Source: Planctomycetota bacterium (lineage in GTDB: Bacteria > Planctomycetota > Phycisphaerae > FEN-1346). From it: a stretch of DNA of 20,127 nt. Under the pieces are notes generated by a model that worked only from the letters and a program-made list of their open reading frames with translations, ran no database searches and was not told where the DNA came from. A program made the position numbers and the translations under genes. Below, in pieces: positions 1-7,558 of the stretch (positions are counted from its first letter, which is position 1; every line of letters begins with the position of its first letter). The stretch is from NCBI GenBank assembly GCA_026386995.1, contig JAPLMO010000375.1, positions 1 through 20,127 on the forward strand, written 5' to 3'.

Positions 1-550
1 GTTTCGGGTAGCACTTGACCATGGCCTCGCAGGTTTCGGCGACACCGAGGGTGTGCTCAAGGAGGCCGCCAAGGTACGCGTGGTGCAGCCTCTCCGCGGC
101 CGGGGCGCGCTTGAGGTCCTGTACGAGGGCCTCGTCTGCCCAGATGGCCGCCACGAGGGCCCGCAAAGCCGGGCGCTCGACGCTGTCCAGCAACTTCTTC
201 AGGCGCGCGAATTGCTCTTCGGGGTTCCCCGGGCCGACCGCGAGGAAGTCTTCCAGTCGGACCTCGTTTTCCTTTGCCGGGCGCATCGCCTCGATGAGGA
301 TCTGGAGGCTGCCGGCGTATTCCCCCAGGCGGCCCTTGACCAGCGTGTACCCGCCCTGCGGGATGGCCGCAAAGAGCGCCTGCGTGGCGTCCCACATGAC
401 GGCCGGCAGTTCGCCGGTCCGGTCGCGGAGTTTGGCCGAGATGAAGAAGGCCCCTTTCTTGGTCGTCCGCAGGTCCTTCTCGGCGACCAGGAAGACGCCT
501 TCGATGCTCTGGCCGGGCGTGGTCAGTTGCTCGATGAAAAGTCGTGGCAT
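1..550 (-). CDS. YhaM-like 3'-5' exoribonuclease (OB-fold + HD domain), C-terminus cut by window edge
   Basis: The first 183 codons of a minus-strand gene are present; the rest lies beyond position 1. The protein begins MPRLFIEQLT. Residues about 15-90 read as an OB-fold nucleic-acid-binding domain (EGVFLVAEKDLRTTKKGAFF, then GELPAVMWDA). A linker leads to LHHAYLGGLLEHTLGVAETC at about 155-174, the hallmark opening of the HD phosphohydrolase domain in the YhaM/CBF1 family. Family members are 3'-5' exonucleases acting on RNA and single-stranded DNA, using metal ions held by the HD residues. The catalytic HD pair itself is not in the window. The start is the first ATG of the open frame, with only a weak AGAAAG ribosome site. 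It is separated from the next minus-strand gene upstream by a palindromic repeat doublet. The family call is firm; the exact substrate is not. Confidence 0.85.
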   Translation of the reverse strand, partial: MPRLFIEQLTTPGQSIEGVFLVAEKDLRTTKKGAFFISAKLRDRTGELPAVMWDATQALFAAIPQGGYTLVKGRLGEYAGSLQILIEAMRPAKENEVRLEDFLAVGPGNPEEQFARLKKLLDSVERPALRALVAAIWADEALVQDLKRAPAAERLHHAYLGGLLEHTLGVAETCEAMVKCYPK

Positions 551-570
551 GGGTTTCTTTCTAGGCGATT

Positions 571-646
571 GCGCGGCGGGTCTCCTGACCCGCCGCGCGA
601 TTCGATGGCGCCTTCTCGGCGCGGTGGGTCAGGAGACCCACCGCGC
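571..646. repeat. REPIN-like doublet, family A (GCGCGG[C/T]GGG)
   Basis: Two palindromes lie in inverted order. Half one (571-598) has an 11-bp stem GCGCGGCGGGT/ACCCGCCGCGC around CTCCTG. Half two (619-646) has stem GCGCGGTGGGT/ACCCACCGCGC around CAGGAG. The halves are reverse complements apart from C/T changes at one stem position and its partner, so the whole can fold either as two small hairpins or one large one. It fills the gap between two minus-strand genes and could also end transcription, but no T-run follows. Confidence 0.8.
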
Positions 647-654
647 ACCTATAG

Positions 655-1926
655 CTAGTGTCCGAGGCTCTCGAGCGTCTGCCTGTACAACTGCTCGAAC
701 TTCGGGTACTCCATATACTCCACGTGTCCGTCGGCCGCGAGGACGTTCAGGCCCGGCGGTCGGGCGTCGTGCGGCCAGATCTCGTAGGCGAGGACCTTCA
801 GGTCCGGGTTCCGCCGGGCGCTTTCCTTCGTCATAGGCACGAGTTCGTAGTCGCCCGCGTCGAGGTGCTGTGTCCGACCGGGGTTCTCGAACACTTTCTC
901 GTCCACCAGGAGCCGCGCCTTCGTCAGGACCGACCAATTCTGCGGGTAGGTCCCCTTGTCGGCGGCGTAGATGAGGATCGCGCGGCCGATGGCCCTGAGG
1001 TTCTCGGCCGAGGCTTCGCGGGCCGCTTCCAGCCGCACGGCCGTCGTGAGCCGGTCGACGAGTCGCTCCACCGCATCGCGCGACATCGTCAGGTGCACCG
1101 TCGGGCCGTCGACTGTGGTGCGGTAGAACGGTTCCGGCGGCGGCTCCTGGAGCGGCTGGCCGCCTACGAGGGCCGGCAGACGCATTTGCAGCGGGTCGGC
1201 CATCGCCTGGAGCGCGGCGACCATGAACGGCGCCATCGCCGGCGAGGTGAATCGGATGTCGGCTCGCAGGGCGTCGGCGTCGCGCGAAAGGTCCAGCGAC
1301 GCCGTCAGGTCCTCCGCTTGGACTGCGAGTCGCACCAGGTTGTAGTAGATGCCGAACTCCATCGCCTGTTCGCCGTCCATGTTCGGCCTGAGGACCTTCC
1401 GCTGGTACGCCGCATACTCGGTGATGAAGGCATCCTTGACGGCCGGCGAGATGCGGGCCGCCAGGGTGATGTGCCCCGGAGCGGCCAGGGCCGCCACCGG
1501 CAGGGGCCCGGCCGGCGCTCCGGCCACGAGGCGCGAGGCATTGAGCATCTGCGGCAGGTAATCGCGGGTCTCCCGGCCGTCGCGCGTGGCCAGGAGGACC
1601 AGACGCGGGCTCACCACGACCAGCACGGAATCCTCGCCGAAGCGGTACGGCTGCGCGTCCAGGCCTGCGACGGCGGGTGCCTCGACCAGGTCCGGCAGAA
1701 GGTCCGCGGCCTGCACGTCGCGGGTCATCTCGAACGCCATTCCCGCCCGTATGGCGGCGAAGCGGCCGTCTTCCCAGACGGTTTCAACGACGTAGGCGGC
1801 CGCGGCCACGTTCTTCTGGAAATCGATCCCCTTGGGTAAGTTCTTCTGGAACCGCCCGTACAGCCCCGTTTCCGCGGAGGCCAACTTCTTCCCCAACTCC
1901 GCCTGGTTGAGCGAGGCGACGCGCAC
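655..1926 (-). CDS. Exported-type protein with pseudopilin-like (DUF1559-like) C-terminal region; 5' end unclear
   Basis: This is a 423-residue frame from a GTG start. Residues 1-300 resemble planctomycete surface proteins of unknown function, with alternating hydrophobic strands (VLVVVSPRLVLLATRDG). Residues about 308-402 look like the C-terminal part of planctomycete prepilin-like proteins: ENLRAIGRAILIYAADKGTY, a proline/glycine-rich stretch, then NVLAADGHVEYM. No pilin N-terminal helix or signal peptide is present. The frame stays open upstream to a TAG at 2053-2055. The codons just before the GTG read AQPSPVLAYVPDDADLALLV, which looks like genuine mature N-terminus, yet no ATG, GTG or TTG lies in that stretch. 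The gene may have lost its signal-peptide segment or carry a frameshift near the repeat doublet at 2121-2199. Function is unknown. Confidence 0.7.
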   Translation of the reverse strand: MRVASLNQAELGKKLASAETGLYGRFQKNLPKGIDFQKNVAAAAYVVETVWEDGRFAAIRAGMAFEMTRDVQAADLLPDLVEAPAVAGLDAQPYRFGEDSVLVVVSPRLVLLATRDGRETRDYLPQMLNASRLVAGAPAGPLPVAALAAPGHITLAARISPAVKDAFITEYAAYQRKVLRPNMDGEQAMEFGIYYNLVRLAVQAEDLTASLDLSRDADALRADIRFTSPAMAPFMVAALQAMADPLQMRLPALVGGQPLQEPPPEPFYRTTVDGPTVHLTMSRDAVERLVDRLTTAVRLEAAREASAENLRAIGRAILIYAADKGTYPQNWSVLTKARLLVDEKVFENPGRTQHLDAGDYELVPMTKESARRNPDLKVLAYEIWPHDARPPGLNVLAADGHVEYMEYPKFEQLYRQTLESLGH

Positions 1927-2120
1927 GAGTAAGGCCAGGTCGGCGTCGTCCGGGACGTAAGCGAGGACGGGCGAGGGCTGGGCCGGCGGCTCAGCTATAG
2001 GAACGATTGCGGTCCGGCCGCAACTTTTCCTTGCCCGCGGCCCCGTGCGGCCCTAGGATTCGACGCTTGCGCTTGGCCGTGTACCCGCGGCCAAGGTACT
2101 TGCCTGGTGTTGGCCCCGCA

Positions 2121-2199
2121 GATGTGGCACGGTCGCCGCGGCGACCGTGGGGAACATCGTGGGCCGTCGCCAAGGTCGCCGCGGCGACCGTGACACATC
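2121..2199. repeat. REPIN-like doublet, family C (GGTCGCCGCGGCGACC core)
   Basis: 2121-2150 and 2170-2199 are 30-bp inverted copies that match at 28 positions. Each contains the self-complementary core GGTCGCCGCGGCGACC; in the left copy the palindrome extends to 22 bp (2128-2149). The outer flank GATGTGGCACGG is shared with the family B doublet near 6390, which links the two families. It lies in the divergent spacer between the preceding minus-strand gene and lysS. Confidence 0.75.
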
Positions 2200-2250
2200 C
2201 GCGATTGCATCTTTGGGGCGACTGGTTAAGCACATACGGGTCAGGCGATT

Positions 2251-3726
2251 ATGGCGACAGAATACGAAGAGCAGCGACGCAAGAAGGCCGAGGCCCTGCG
2301 GCAACTTGGCTTGGACCCCTTCGGCCACCGCTACGAGGACACGATCGAGACCGCCGAGGCGCGGAAGCGCTTCGAGACCGCCGGCGAAGGCGCCCCGGCC
2401 CGTGTGGCGGGGCGGCTGATGGCCATCCGCGAGTTCGGCAAACTCATCTTCGCCGACCTCTGGGACTGGACCGGCCGCATACAGGTCGCATTCAACAAGA
2501 AGGGTCTCCCGGAGGAGACCTGGCAGCGCGTCAAACTGTTGGACCTGGGCGACTGGGCGGGCGTGGAAGGCCGGCTGGTCAAGACCCGCACGGGCGAGAT
2601 CACTATCGAGGTGGCCAAGTTCGAGATCCTCTCGAAGGCCCTCCTGCCGCCTCCCGAGAAATGGCACGGCCTTACGGACGTCGAGGCGCGGTACCGCCAG
2701 CGCTACGTGGACCTCTTCGCCAACCCCGAGGTGCGGGACCTGTTCCTCAAGCGGTCGCTCATCATTGACGAGATCCGCCGGTTCCTGCGCGAGCGCGGCT
2801 TCGTGGAGGTCGAGACGCCGGTCCTCCAGCCCATCTACGGCGGCGCGGCGGCGCGGCCGTTCATCACGCACCATAACACGCTCGACACGGACTTCTTCCT
2901 CAGGATTTCGCCGGAACTGTACCTGAAGCGGCTGCTCGTGGGCGGCATGGAGCGGGTGTTCGAGATCAGCCGCGTGTTCCGCAACGAGGGCATCTCCACG
3001 CGGCACAACCCAGAATTCACGCTGATGGAACTCTACCAGGCCTTCGGCGATTACAGCGACATGATGGAAATTGTGGAGACGATGGTCGAGCACCTCGCCA
3101 AGGTGGTCTCGGGCGGCAAGACGTGCCTGCCCTTCCGCGACCTGATGATTGAGTACAAGGCCCCCTGGCGGCGGGCGCTCTACGGCGACCTCCTGGCCGA
3201 GCACGCGGGCGTCAAACTGGGCGACGAGGCTGCCATCCGCACCAAGGCCCGCACGCTGGGCGTCGAGGAATCCAACAAGCACATCGACGTCGTGACGCAC
3301 GCGGTCTTCGAGGCGACCGTCGAAGAGCATCTCGTCCAGCCGACGTTCGTGCTAGACTGGCCCGCGCGGCTGTGTCCGCTTACGAAGCGCAAGGCCGGCA
3401 ATCCGAACATCGCCGAGCGGTTCGAGCCGATGGTGGCCCGCATGGAAATCGGCAACGCCTACACGGAACTCAACGATCCGGACGTGCAGGAAGAGGCGTT
3501 CCGCACGCAGTTGGCCGGTCAGGACGAGACGATGGCCGTCATGGACGAGGATTTTGTCGAGGCCCTGAAGTACGGCATGCCGCCGGCGGGCGGCCTGGGC
3601 ATCGGCATTGACCGGTTGGTCATGCTGCTGACGGGCGCCCCGAGCATCCGAGACGTCATTCTCTTCCCGGCGCTGCGCCGGAAGGGCGAGGCGCCCGAGG
3701 CGCCGCCAGCCGAAACGCCGCAATAG
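2251..3726 (+). CDS. lysS: Lysyl-tRNA synthetase, class II
   Basis: This 491-residue cytoplasmic enzyme charges tRNA-Lys with lysine using ATP. The N-terminal OB-fold anticodon-binding domain covers about residues 50-125 (VAGRLMAIREFGKLIFADLW). The class II catalytic domain follows: RYRQRYVDL (147-155) leads into motif 1, motif 2 is VFEISRVFRNEG (236-247) with the ERVFEISRVFRNE-type loop, HNPEFTLMELYQA (252-264) follows, and motif 3 is GLGIGIDRLVMLL (448-460). The specificity segment REIGN/SELND appears as MEIGNAYTELNDPD (398-411). Length is normal for bacterial LysS. The start is the first ATG in frame, with no strong Shine-Dalgarno sequence. It stands alone, with repeat doublets on both sides. 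No missing residues were noticed. Confidence 0.97.
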   Translation: MATEYEEQRRKKAEALRQLGLDPFGHRYEDTIETAEARKRFETAGEGAPARVAGRLMAIREFGKLIFADLWDWTGRIQVAFNKKGLPEETWQRVKLLDLGDWAGVEGRLVKTRTGEITIEVAKFEILSKALLPPPEKWHGLTDVEARYRQRYVDLFANPEVRDLFLKRSLIIDEIRRFLRERGFVEVETPVLQPIYGGAAARPFITHHNTLDTDFFLRISPELYLKRLLVGGMERVFEISRVFRNEGISTRHNPEFTLMELYQAFGDYSDMMEIVETMVEHLAKVVSGGKTCLPFRDLMIEYKAPWRRALYGDLLAEHAGVKLGDEAAIRTKARTLGVEESNKHIDVVTHAVFEATVEEHLVQPTFVLDWPARLCPLTKRKAGNPNIAERFEPMVARMEIGNAYTELNDPDVQEEAFRTQLAGQDETMAVMDEDFVEALKYGMPPAGGLGIGIDRLVMLLTGAPSIRDVILFPALRRKGEAPEAPPAETPQ

Positions 3727-3730
3727 CGGG

Positions 3731-3809
3731 TGTGGCACGGCTGGCTTGTCCAGCCGTGGCGGAAGGCCCGCTGACGTCTCCCACGGCTGGACAAGCCAGC
3801 CGTGCCACA
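3731..3809. repeat. REPIN-like doublet, family B (GGCACGGCTGG)
   Basis: A perfect 29-bp inverted repeat (3731-3759 and 3781-3809) is separated by 21 bp. Each arm is itself a palindrome: CACGGCTGG, loop CTTGT, CCAGCCGTG. It begins only 5 bp after the lysS stop codon, so it could act as a transcript-end or RNA-stabilising hairpin for lysS. Confidence 0.85.
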
Positions 3810-3865
3810 ATGCGATGCAGATGCTGAACACGTAATACGGTCGGGGCTCGACGAGGTCGAATCGA

Positions 3866-5599
3866 ATGTGGTCTGAGTGGCTTTCATCTCCCGGCGTGGC
3901 GGAGGCGATCGTGGGCGGCGCGCTGGTCCTGGCGGGCCTGGCGGCCGTCGTGCTCGCATCGCCGGTCTACAAGCACATCCTGTGCATGCGGTATCTGTTC
4001 GCGGGGTGGAAGGCCGTCGTGCCGCTCGTGTCGGCCCTGCCTGCGGCGCTGGGCGTGTTCCTCCTGATCCTGGTGTTCGCCATCATGGACGGTTTTGTGC
4101 GCGACACGCGGGAGATGACCCGCGGGACGCTGGCCGACATCATCGTCGACGCACACATGGAAGGCCTGCCGTACTACGACGAGTTCATCCGGCGCATCGA
4201 CGCCATCGAGGGCGTCGAGTCGGCCACGCCGCTTGTCCAGACGTACGCGATCATTCGCGTCAAGCCGCGCATCCAGGCCATCAAGCCGATCGTGCGGCCG
4301 TGCATGGTGATCGGGATCCGGCCCGAGCAGAAGGCCAAGGTCGGGCGGTTCCAGCAATACCTCGTGCGCCAGCCGCCCGACGCCGCCGACCCGGCGAGCC
4401 TCCTGGCCGTGCCGCCGGCGTACCGCCGTGCGGGCGAGCCTGTTCGGTCGGGCTGCATCGCGGGCATCGGCCTCATCGGCACGCCGTGGCGGACGGTCGT
4501 GATGGAGAAGGGCTACGAGAACGCGGGCTCCCGGGTGCTTCTGTGCTTCATGGCGGGCGGGGCGTTTATCATCTTTCTGTTCGTGTGGCAGGCGAGCCGC
4601 CGCAACTGGGGGCGGCGGCTGTGGCGCGTGGCGATGGTCGCGTGGGCGTTGGCAGTCGCAGCGATTGCGGTCGAGGCCGCGCTCATCCCGGTCTACGAGA
4701 AGCCCATGGAGCGGCGCCAGGTCGTCGACGTGCCGCTGGTGGACTATGGCGACGACCTCCTGATCTCGACGATTCCGATCCGCCCCAGCGGTGCGATGGA
4801 GCGCGAGGTCGGCGGCATGCCGAAGATCAGCGAGAAGATCTTCGCGCTGGTCGATGTCTTCAAGAGCGGCTACTGGGAGGCCGATTCGTCGCACCTGTAC
4901 GTCGATTTCAGCGTGGCCCAGCAGATGGCCGGGATGGAGGGCCAGCCGGCCTCGGACGACAAGCCCGCCGTTCCCGCTCGCGCGAGCCAGGTACAGATCA
5001 AGGTCCGCAACCCGGCCGAGGCGCAAAAGATCGTCGAGAAGGTCGGCGGTGCGTGGCGCGAGTTTGTCAGGGAGCGGCCCGAGGCGGGTCTTCTGCAACT
5101 CTCGGTCAACACGTGGGAGACGCAGCAGCGGATGATCCTGACGGTCGTCGAGATGGAGCGGAACATTACGGCGCTGATGCTGGGCCTGATGTTCGTGGGC
5201 TTCGCGGTCCTGATCGCCCTCATCTCCTACGTCATGGCCTATATCAAGAGCCGCGACGTGGGCATCCTGAAGGCCGTGGGCGCCCACGACGCCGGCGTCG
5301 GCAGCCTCTTCCTGGGCTACGGCTTCATCATCGGCGTCATCGGGACGGTGCTGGGGCTGGGCGGCGCGCTCCTGATGATCTACTACCTGGACTCGCTGGA
5401 GGTCTGGGTGAACGCGACGTTCGACGTCAACGTGTTCCCGCGCGAGATGTACTACTTCGAGCACATCCCGCGGCACATCTCGGCGCTGTGGTGCGTGGTC
5501 GTCAGCGGGGCGGTGCTGGTGCTGGCGACGCTCGCGAGCATGGCGTGGGGGCTGCTGGCGGCCCTCCGGCAGCCGGTGGAGACACTGCGGTATGAGTGA
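3866..5599 (+). CDS. ABC transporter permease, LolC/LolE-like (MacB/FtsX fold)
   Basis: A 577-residue inner-membrane protein that probably pairs with the ATPase encoded directly downstream. In LolCDE-type systems this permease passes lipoproteins from the inner membrane to a periplasmic carrier; the cargo here is inferred only from family. The Lol-like core is visible: a first helix at about 52-74 followed by MDGFVRDTREMTRGTLADI, a large periplasmic region, then three C-terminal helices (about 433-455, 482-505, 541-563) with the FtsX-type segment KSRDVGILKAVGA between the first two. It is larger than a standard LolC/E of roughly 400 residues. There is an extra N-terminal hydrophobic helix (13-31) and an extra hydrophobic pair (223-241 and 253-274) inside the periplasmic region. 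The ATG has AGGT about 10 bases upstream. Confidence 0.87.
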   Translation: MWSEWLSSPGVAEAIVGGALVLAGLAAVVLASPVYKHILCMRYLFAGWKAVVPLVSALPAALGVFLLILVFAIMDGFVRDTREMTRGTLADIIVDAHMEGLPYYDEFIRRIDAIEGVESATPLVQTYAIIRVKPRIQAIKPIVRPCMVIGIRPEQKAKVGRFQQYLVRQPPDAADPASLLAVPPAYRRAGEPVRSGCIAGIGLIGTPWRTVVMEKGYENAGSRVLLCFMAGGAFIIFLFVWQASRRNWGRRLWRVAMVAWALAVAAIAVEAALIPVYEKPMERRQVVDVPLVDYGDDLLISTIPIRPSGAMEREVGGMPKISEKIFALVDVFKSGYWEADSSHLYVDFSVAQQMAGMEGQPASDDKPAVPARASQVQIKVRNPAEAQKIVEKVGGAWREFVRERPEAGLLQLSVNTWETQQRMILTVVEMERNITALMLGLMFVGFAVLIALISYVMAYIKSRDVGILKAVGAHDAGVGSLFLGYGFIIGVIGTVLGLGGALLMIYYLDSLEVWVNATFDVNVFPREMYYFEHIPRHISALWCVVVSGAVLVLATLASMAWGLLAALRQPVETLRYE

Positions 5600-6248
5600 G
5601 CCGATCCTCCAGGCCCGGACCCTCACCAAGGATTACTGGATGGGCGCCTCGCGCCTGCGGGTCCTCCACGAGGTGAGCCTGACCGTGCCGCGCGGCGAGT
5701 GGCTGTGCATCCTCGGCCCTTCGGGGAGCGGCAAGAGTACGCTGCTTCACCTGATGGGCCTGCTGGATAAGCCGAGCGAGGGCCAGGTGATCTTCGAGGG
5801 CCAGGACGCCTTCGCGCAGCCGAAGCGGTGGCGCGACCGCATGCGGAACGAGGCCATCGGGTTCGTCTTCCAGTTCTACCACCTGATGCCGGACCTGTCG
5901 GTCCTGGAGAACACGCTCTTGCCGTCGATGATCCGCACGCCGCTGATGCGGTGGCCCGAACTCGGCCTCTCGGATCGCGTGCGGCACCTGCCGAAGGAAC
6001 TCTCGGGCGGCGAACGCCAGCGCACGGCCCTGGCCCGCGCGCTCGTGCACGAGCCGCGCGTGCTCTTCGCCGACGAGCCGACCGGCAACCTCGACTCCGC
6101 CACCGGCGCCGAGATCATGCGGGTCCTTGCGCGGCTGAACAAGAAGCGTGGCCTGACGGTCGTCATGGTCACCCACGACGAGCGGATCGCCCGCCAGGCC
6201 CACCGCGTCCTTCACCTGGAGGACGGCAGGCTCTTGCAGCGCTCCTAG
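5592..6248 (+). CDS. ABC transporter ATP-binding protein, LolD/MacB-like
   Basis: A 218-residue ATPase that drives the upstream permease. Its ATG lies inside the end of the permease gene (8-base overlap ATGAGTGA), so translation is probably coupled. All nucleotide-binding motifs are present: Walker A GPSGSGKST (42-50), Q-loop FVFQFYHLMPDLSVLEN (91-107), signature LSGGERQR (137-144), Walker B RVLFADEPTGNLDS (156-169), and the switch histidine in MVTHDE (192-197). The helical subdomain between Q-loop and signature is about ten residues shorter than in typical LolD: the stretch between PSMIRTPLMRWPE and LGLSDRVRHLPKE lacks the usual charged helix. The frame is unbroken, so this looks like an in-frame loss. 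The ABC assignment is certain; Lol rather than another MacB-type export function is inferred. Confidence 0.93.
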   Translation: MSEPILQARTLTKDYWMGASRLRVLHEVSLTVPRGEWLCILGPSGSGKSTLLHLMGLLDKPSEGQVIFEGQDAFAQPKRWRDRMRNEAIGFVFQFYHLMPDLSVLENTLLPSMIRTPLMRWPELGLSDRVRHLPKELSGGERQRTALARALVHEPRVLFADEPTGNLDSATGAEIMRVLARLNKKRGLTVVMVTHDERIARQAHRVLHLEDGRLLQRS

Positions 6249-6321
6249 CCGTCCGCTATATTTCAGACATTCCGCAGGCCATTTGTAACCCCTCAGTCAC
6301 GGGTGCCTTTTGTTACCGAGG

Positions 6322-6390
6322 GTGGCACGGCCGGCTTGTCCGGCCGTGTTTCTGGCATGGCACCACGGCCGGGCAAGCCGGCCGTGCCAC
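6322..6390. repeat. REPIN-like doublet, family B (GGCACGGCCGG)
   Basis: Inverted arms 6322-6348 and 6364-6390 (27 bp, one mismatch) lie around a 15-bp spacer. Each arm is a palindrome with stem CACGGCCGG/CCGGCCGTG and loop CTTGT (or its complement). Same family as 3731-3809, with C/T covariation in the stem. It lies between the ATPase gene and the aminotransferase gene. Confidence 0.82.
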
Positions 6391-6433
6391 ATCTGCGGGA
6401 ATGTCGCCGATTTCGGCGGGAAGGATGACGGCT

Positions 6434-7291
6434 ATGGCTCCGAAAGTCTGGCTCAACGGCGAACTGGTGGACCGCGAGAAGGCGGTCATCTCGGTCTTCG
6501 ACCACGGCCTGTTGTACGGCGACGGCGTCTTCGAAGGCATCCGCTCCTACAGCGGCAAGGTCTTCCGCCTCGAAAAGCACGTGCGGCGGCTCTTCGATTC
6601 GGCCAACGGCATCCGCCTGACCATCCCGATGGCCCCCAAAGACGTGGCCGACGCCGTCGTCGGGACCCTCAAGGCCAACAACCTCACGGACGCCTACATC
6701 CGCGTGGTCGTCACGCGCGGCGAGGGGACGCTGGGACTGGATCCGAACCGGTGCCTGAAGCCCGCCATGTTTATCATCACCGACAAGATCGCCCTGTACC
6801 CGCAGGAACTCTACGAGAACGGGCTGGACATCATCACGGCCGCCACGATGCGGAACCACCCGAACGCCGTCAACCCGCGCCTGAAAAGCCTCAACTATCT
6901 CAATAACATTCTTGCGAAGATCGAGGCCATCGACGCGGGCACCCTCGAGGCCGTCATGCTCAACCACCTGGGCTACGTGGCCGAGTGCACGGGCGACAAC
7001 ATCTTCATCGTCCGCGACGGGCGCCTCTACACGCCGCCCATCGCCGCCGGCATCCTCGAGGGCATCACGCGCGACGAGATTATAGATGTCGCCCGGGGCT
7101 TTAAGATCGAGGTCCGCGAAGAGAACCTCACCCGCCAGGACCTGTACACGGCCGACGAGTGCTTTCTGACGGGGACGGCGGCCGAGGTCGTGCCGGTCGT
7201 GCGGATCGACAAACGCACCATTGGCGACGGGAAGCCCGGGGCGACCACCAAGCGGTTGGCCGAGGAATTCCACCGGCGGACCCGCCAGTAA
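6434..7291 (+). CDS. ilvE: Branched-chain amino acid aminotransferase (class IV, PLP-dependent)
   Basis: A 285-residue cytoplasmic enzyme of fold-type IV, transferring amino groups between glutamate and the keto acids of leucine, isoleucine and valine. Visible marks are VFDHGLLYGDGVFEGIRSYS (21-40), the PLP lysine in RLKSLNYLNNILAKIEA (K151), the cofactor-binding ECTGDNIF (184-191) and FLTGTAAEVVPV (244-255). Length fits the family. Two ATGs are possible, 6425 and 6434. I chose 6434 because GGGAAGG at 6418-6424 is about 9 bases from it but touches the first. D-amino acid transaminase and aminodeoxychorismate lyase share the fold, but the KSLNYLN segment and overall match favour the branched-chain enzyme. 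No other ilv or leu genes are nearby, so it is not part of a biosynthetic operon in this window. Confidence 0.92.
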   Translation: MAPKVWLNGELVDREKAVISVFDHGLLYGDGVFEGIRSYSGKVFRLEKHVRRLFDSANGIRLTIPMAPKDVADAVVGTLKANNLTDAYIRVVVTRGEGTLGLDPNRCLKPAMFIITDKIALYPQELYENGLDIITAATMRNHPNAVNPRLKSLNYLNNILAKIEAIDAGTLEAVMLNHLGYVAECTGDNIFIVRDGRLYTPPIAAGILEGITRDEIIDVARGFKIEVREENLTRQDLYTADECFLTGTAAEVVPVVRIDKRTIGDGKPGATTKRLAEEFHRRTRQ

Positions 7292-7427
7292 CGTCCACCG
7301 TAACACGTGCCGCAACAAGGGGTTACGCTACGCTGCGGGGCGTTTTACTTTGCGCCGGGTTGGCTGCGCGAGTCAGTTGCCATTGGGCGTGCGCTTCAGG
7401 TCGAGGAACGATCCCCCACCGCATTAT

Positions 7428-7558
7428 AGCAATTCACGCTTGACTGTAGCGAGTGTGTGCGCGGTGGGCAGTCTTGCCCACCGCGCCGCCTCTCGACATT
7501 CCGCGCGGCGGGCAGGACTGCCCGCCGCGCGAGGGGCTACAAGCAAGCGTGAACTGCT
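7428..7558. repeat. REPIN-like doublet, family A, with outer 15-bp inverted arms
   Basis: The inner palindromes are 7459-7486 (stem GCGCGGTGGGCA/TGCCCACCGCGC, loop GTCT) and 7503-7530 (stem GCGCGGCGGGCA/TGCCCGCCGCGC). They are enclosed by outer arms AGCAATTCACGCTTG (7428-7442) and its complement at 7544-7558, matching 14 of 15. The right arm ends exactly at the stop codon of the minus-strand gene that begins at 9994. The rest of the spacer (7292-7427) shows nothing recognisable. Confidence 0.8.

Noticed and set aside
2053..3330. Long minus-strand open frame opposite lysS
   Set aside because: lysS is unmistakable on the other strand; this frame has no recognisable motif.
3884..5629. Long minus-strand open frame of about 580 codons
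   Set aside because: It runs opposite the permease gene, is rich in R, H, D and A with no domain, and is a GC-driven mirror of real coding sequence.
6425..6436. Shared start-region pattern ATGACNGCTATG at ilvE and the GreA fusion (12757-12768)
   Set aside because: Only two cases, and the best ribosome-site spacing for ilvE picks the second ATG; probably chance.
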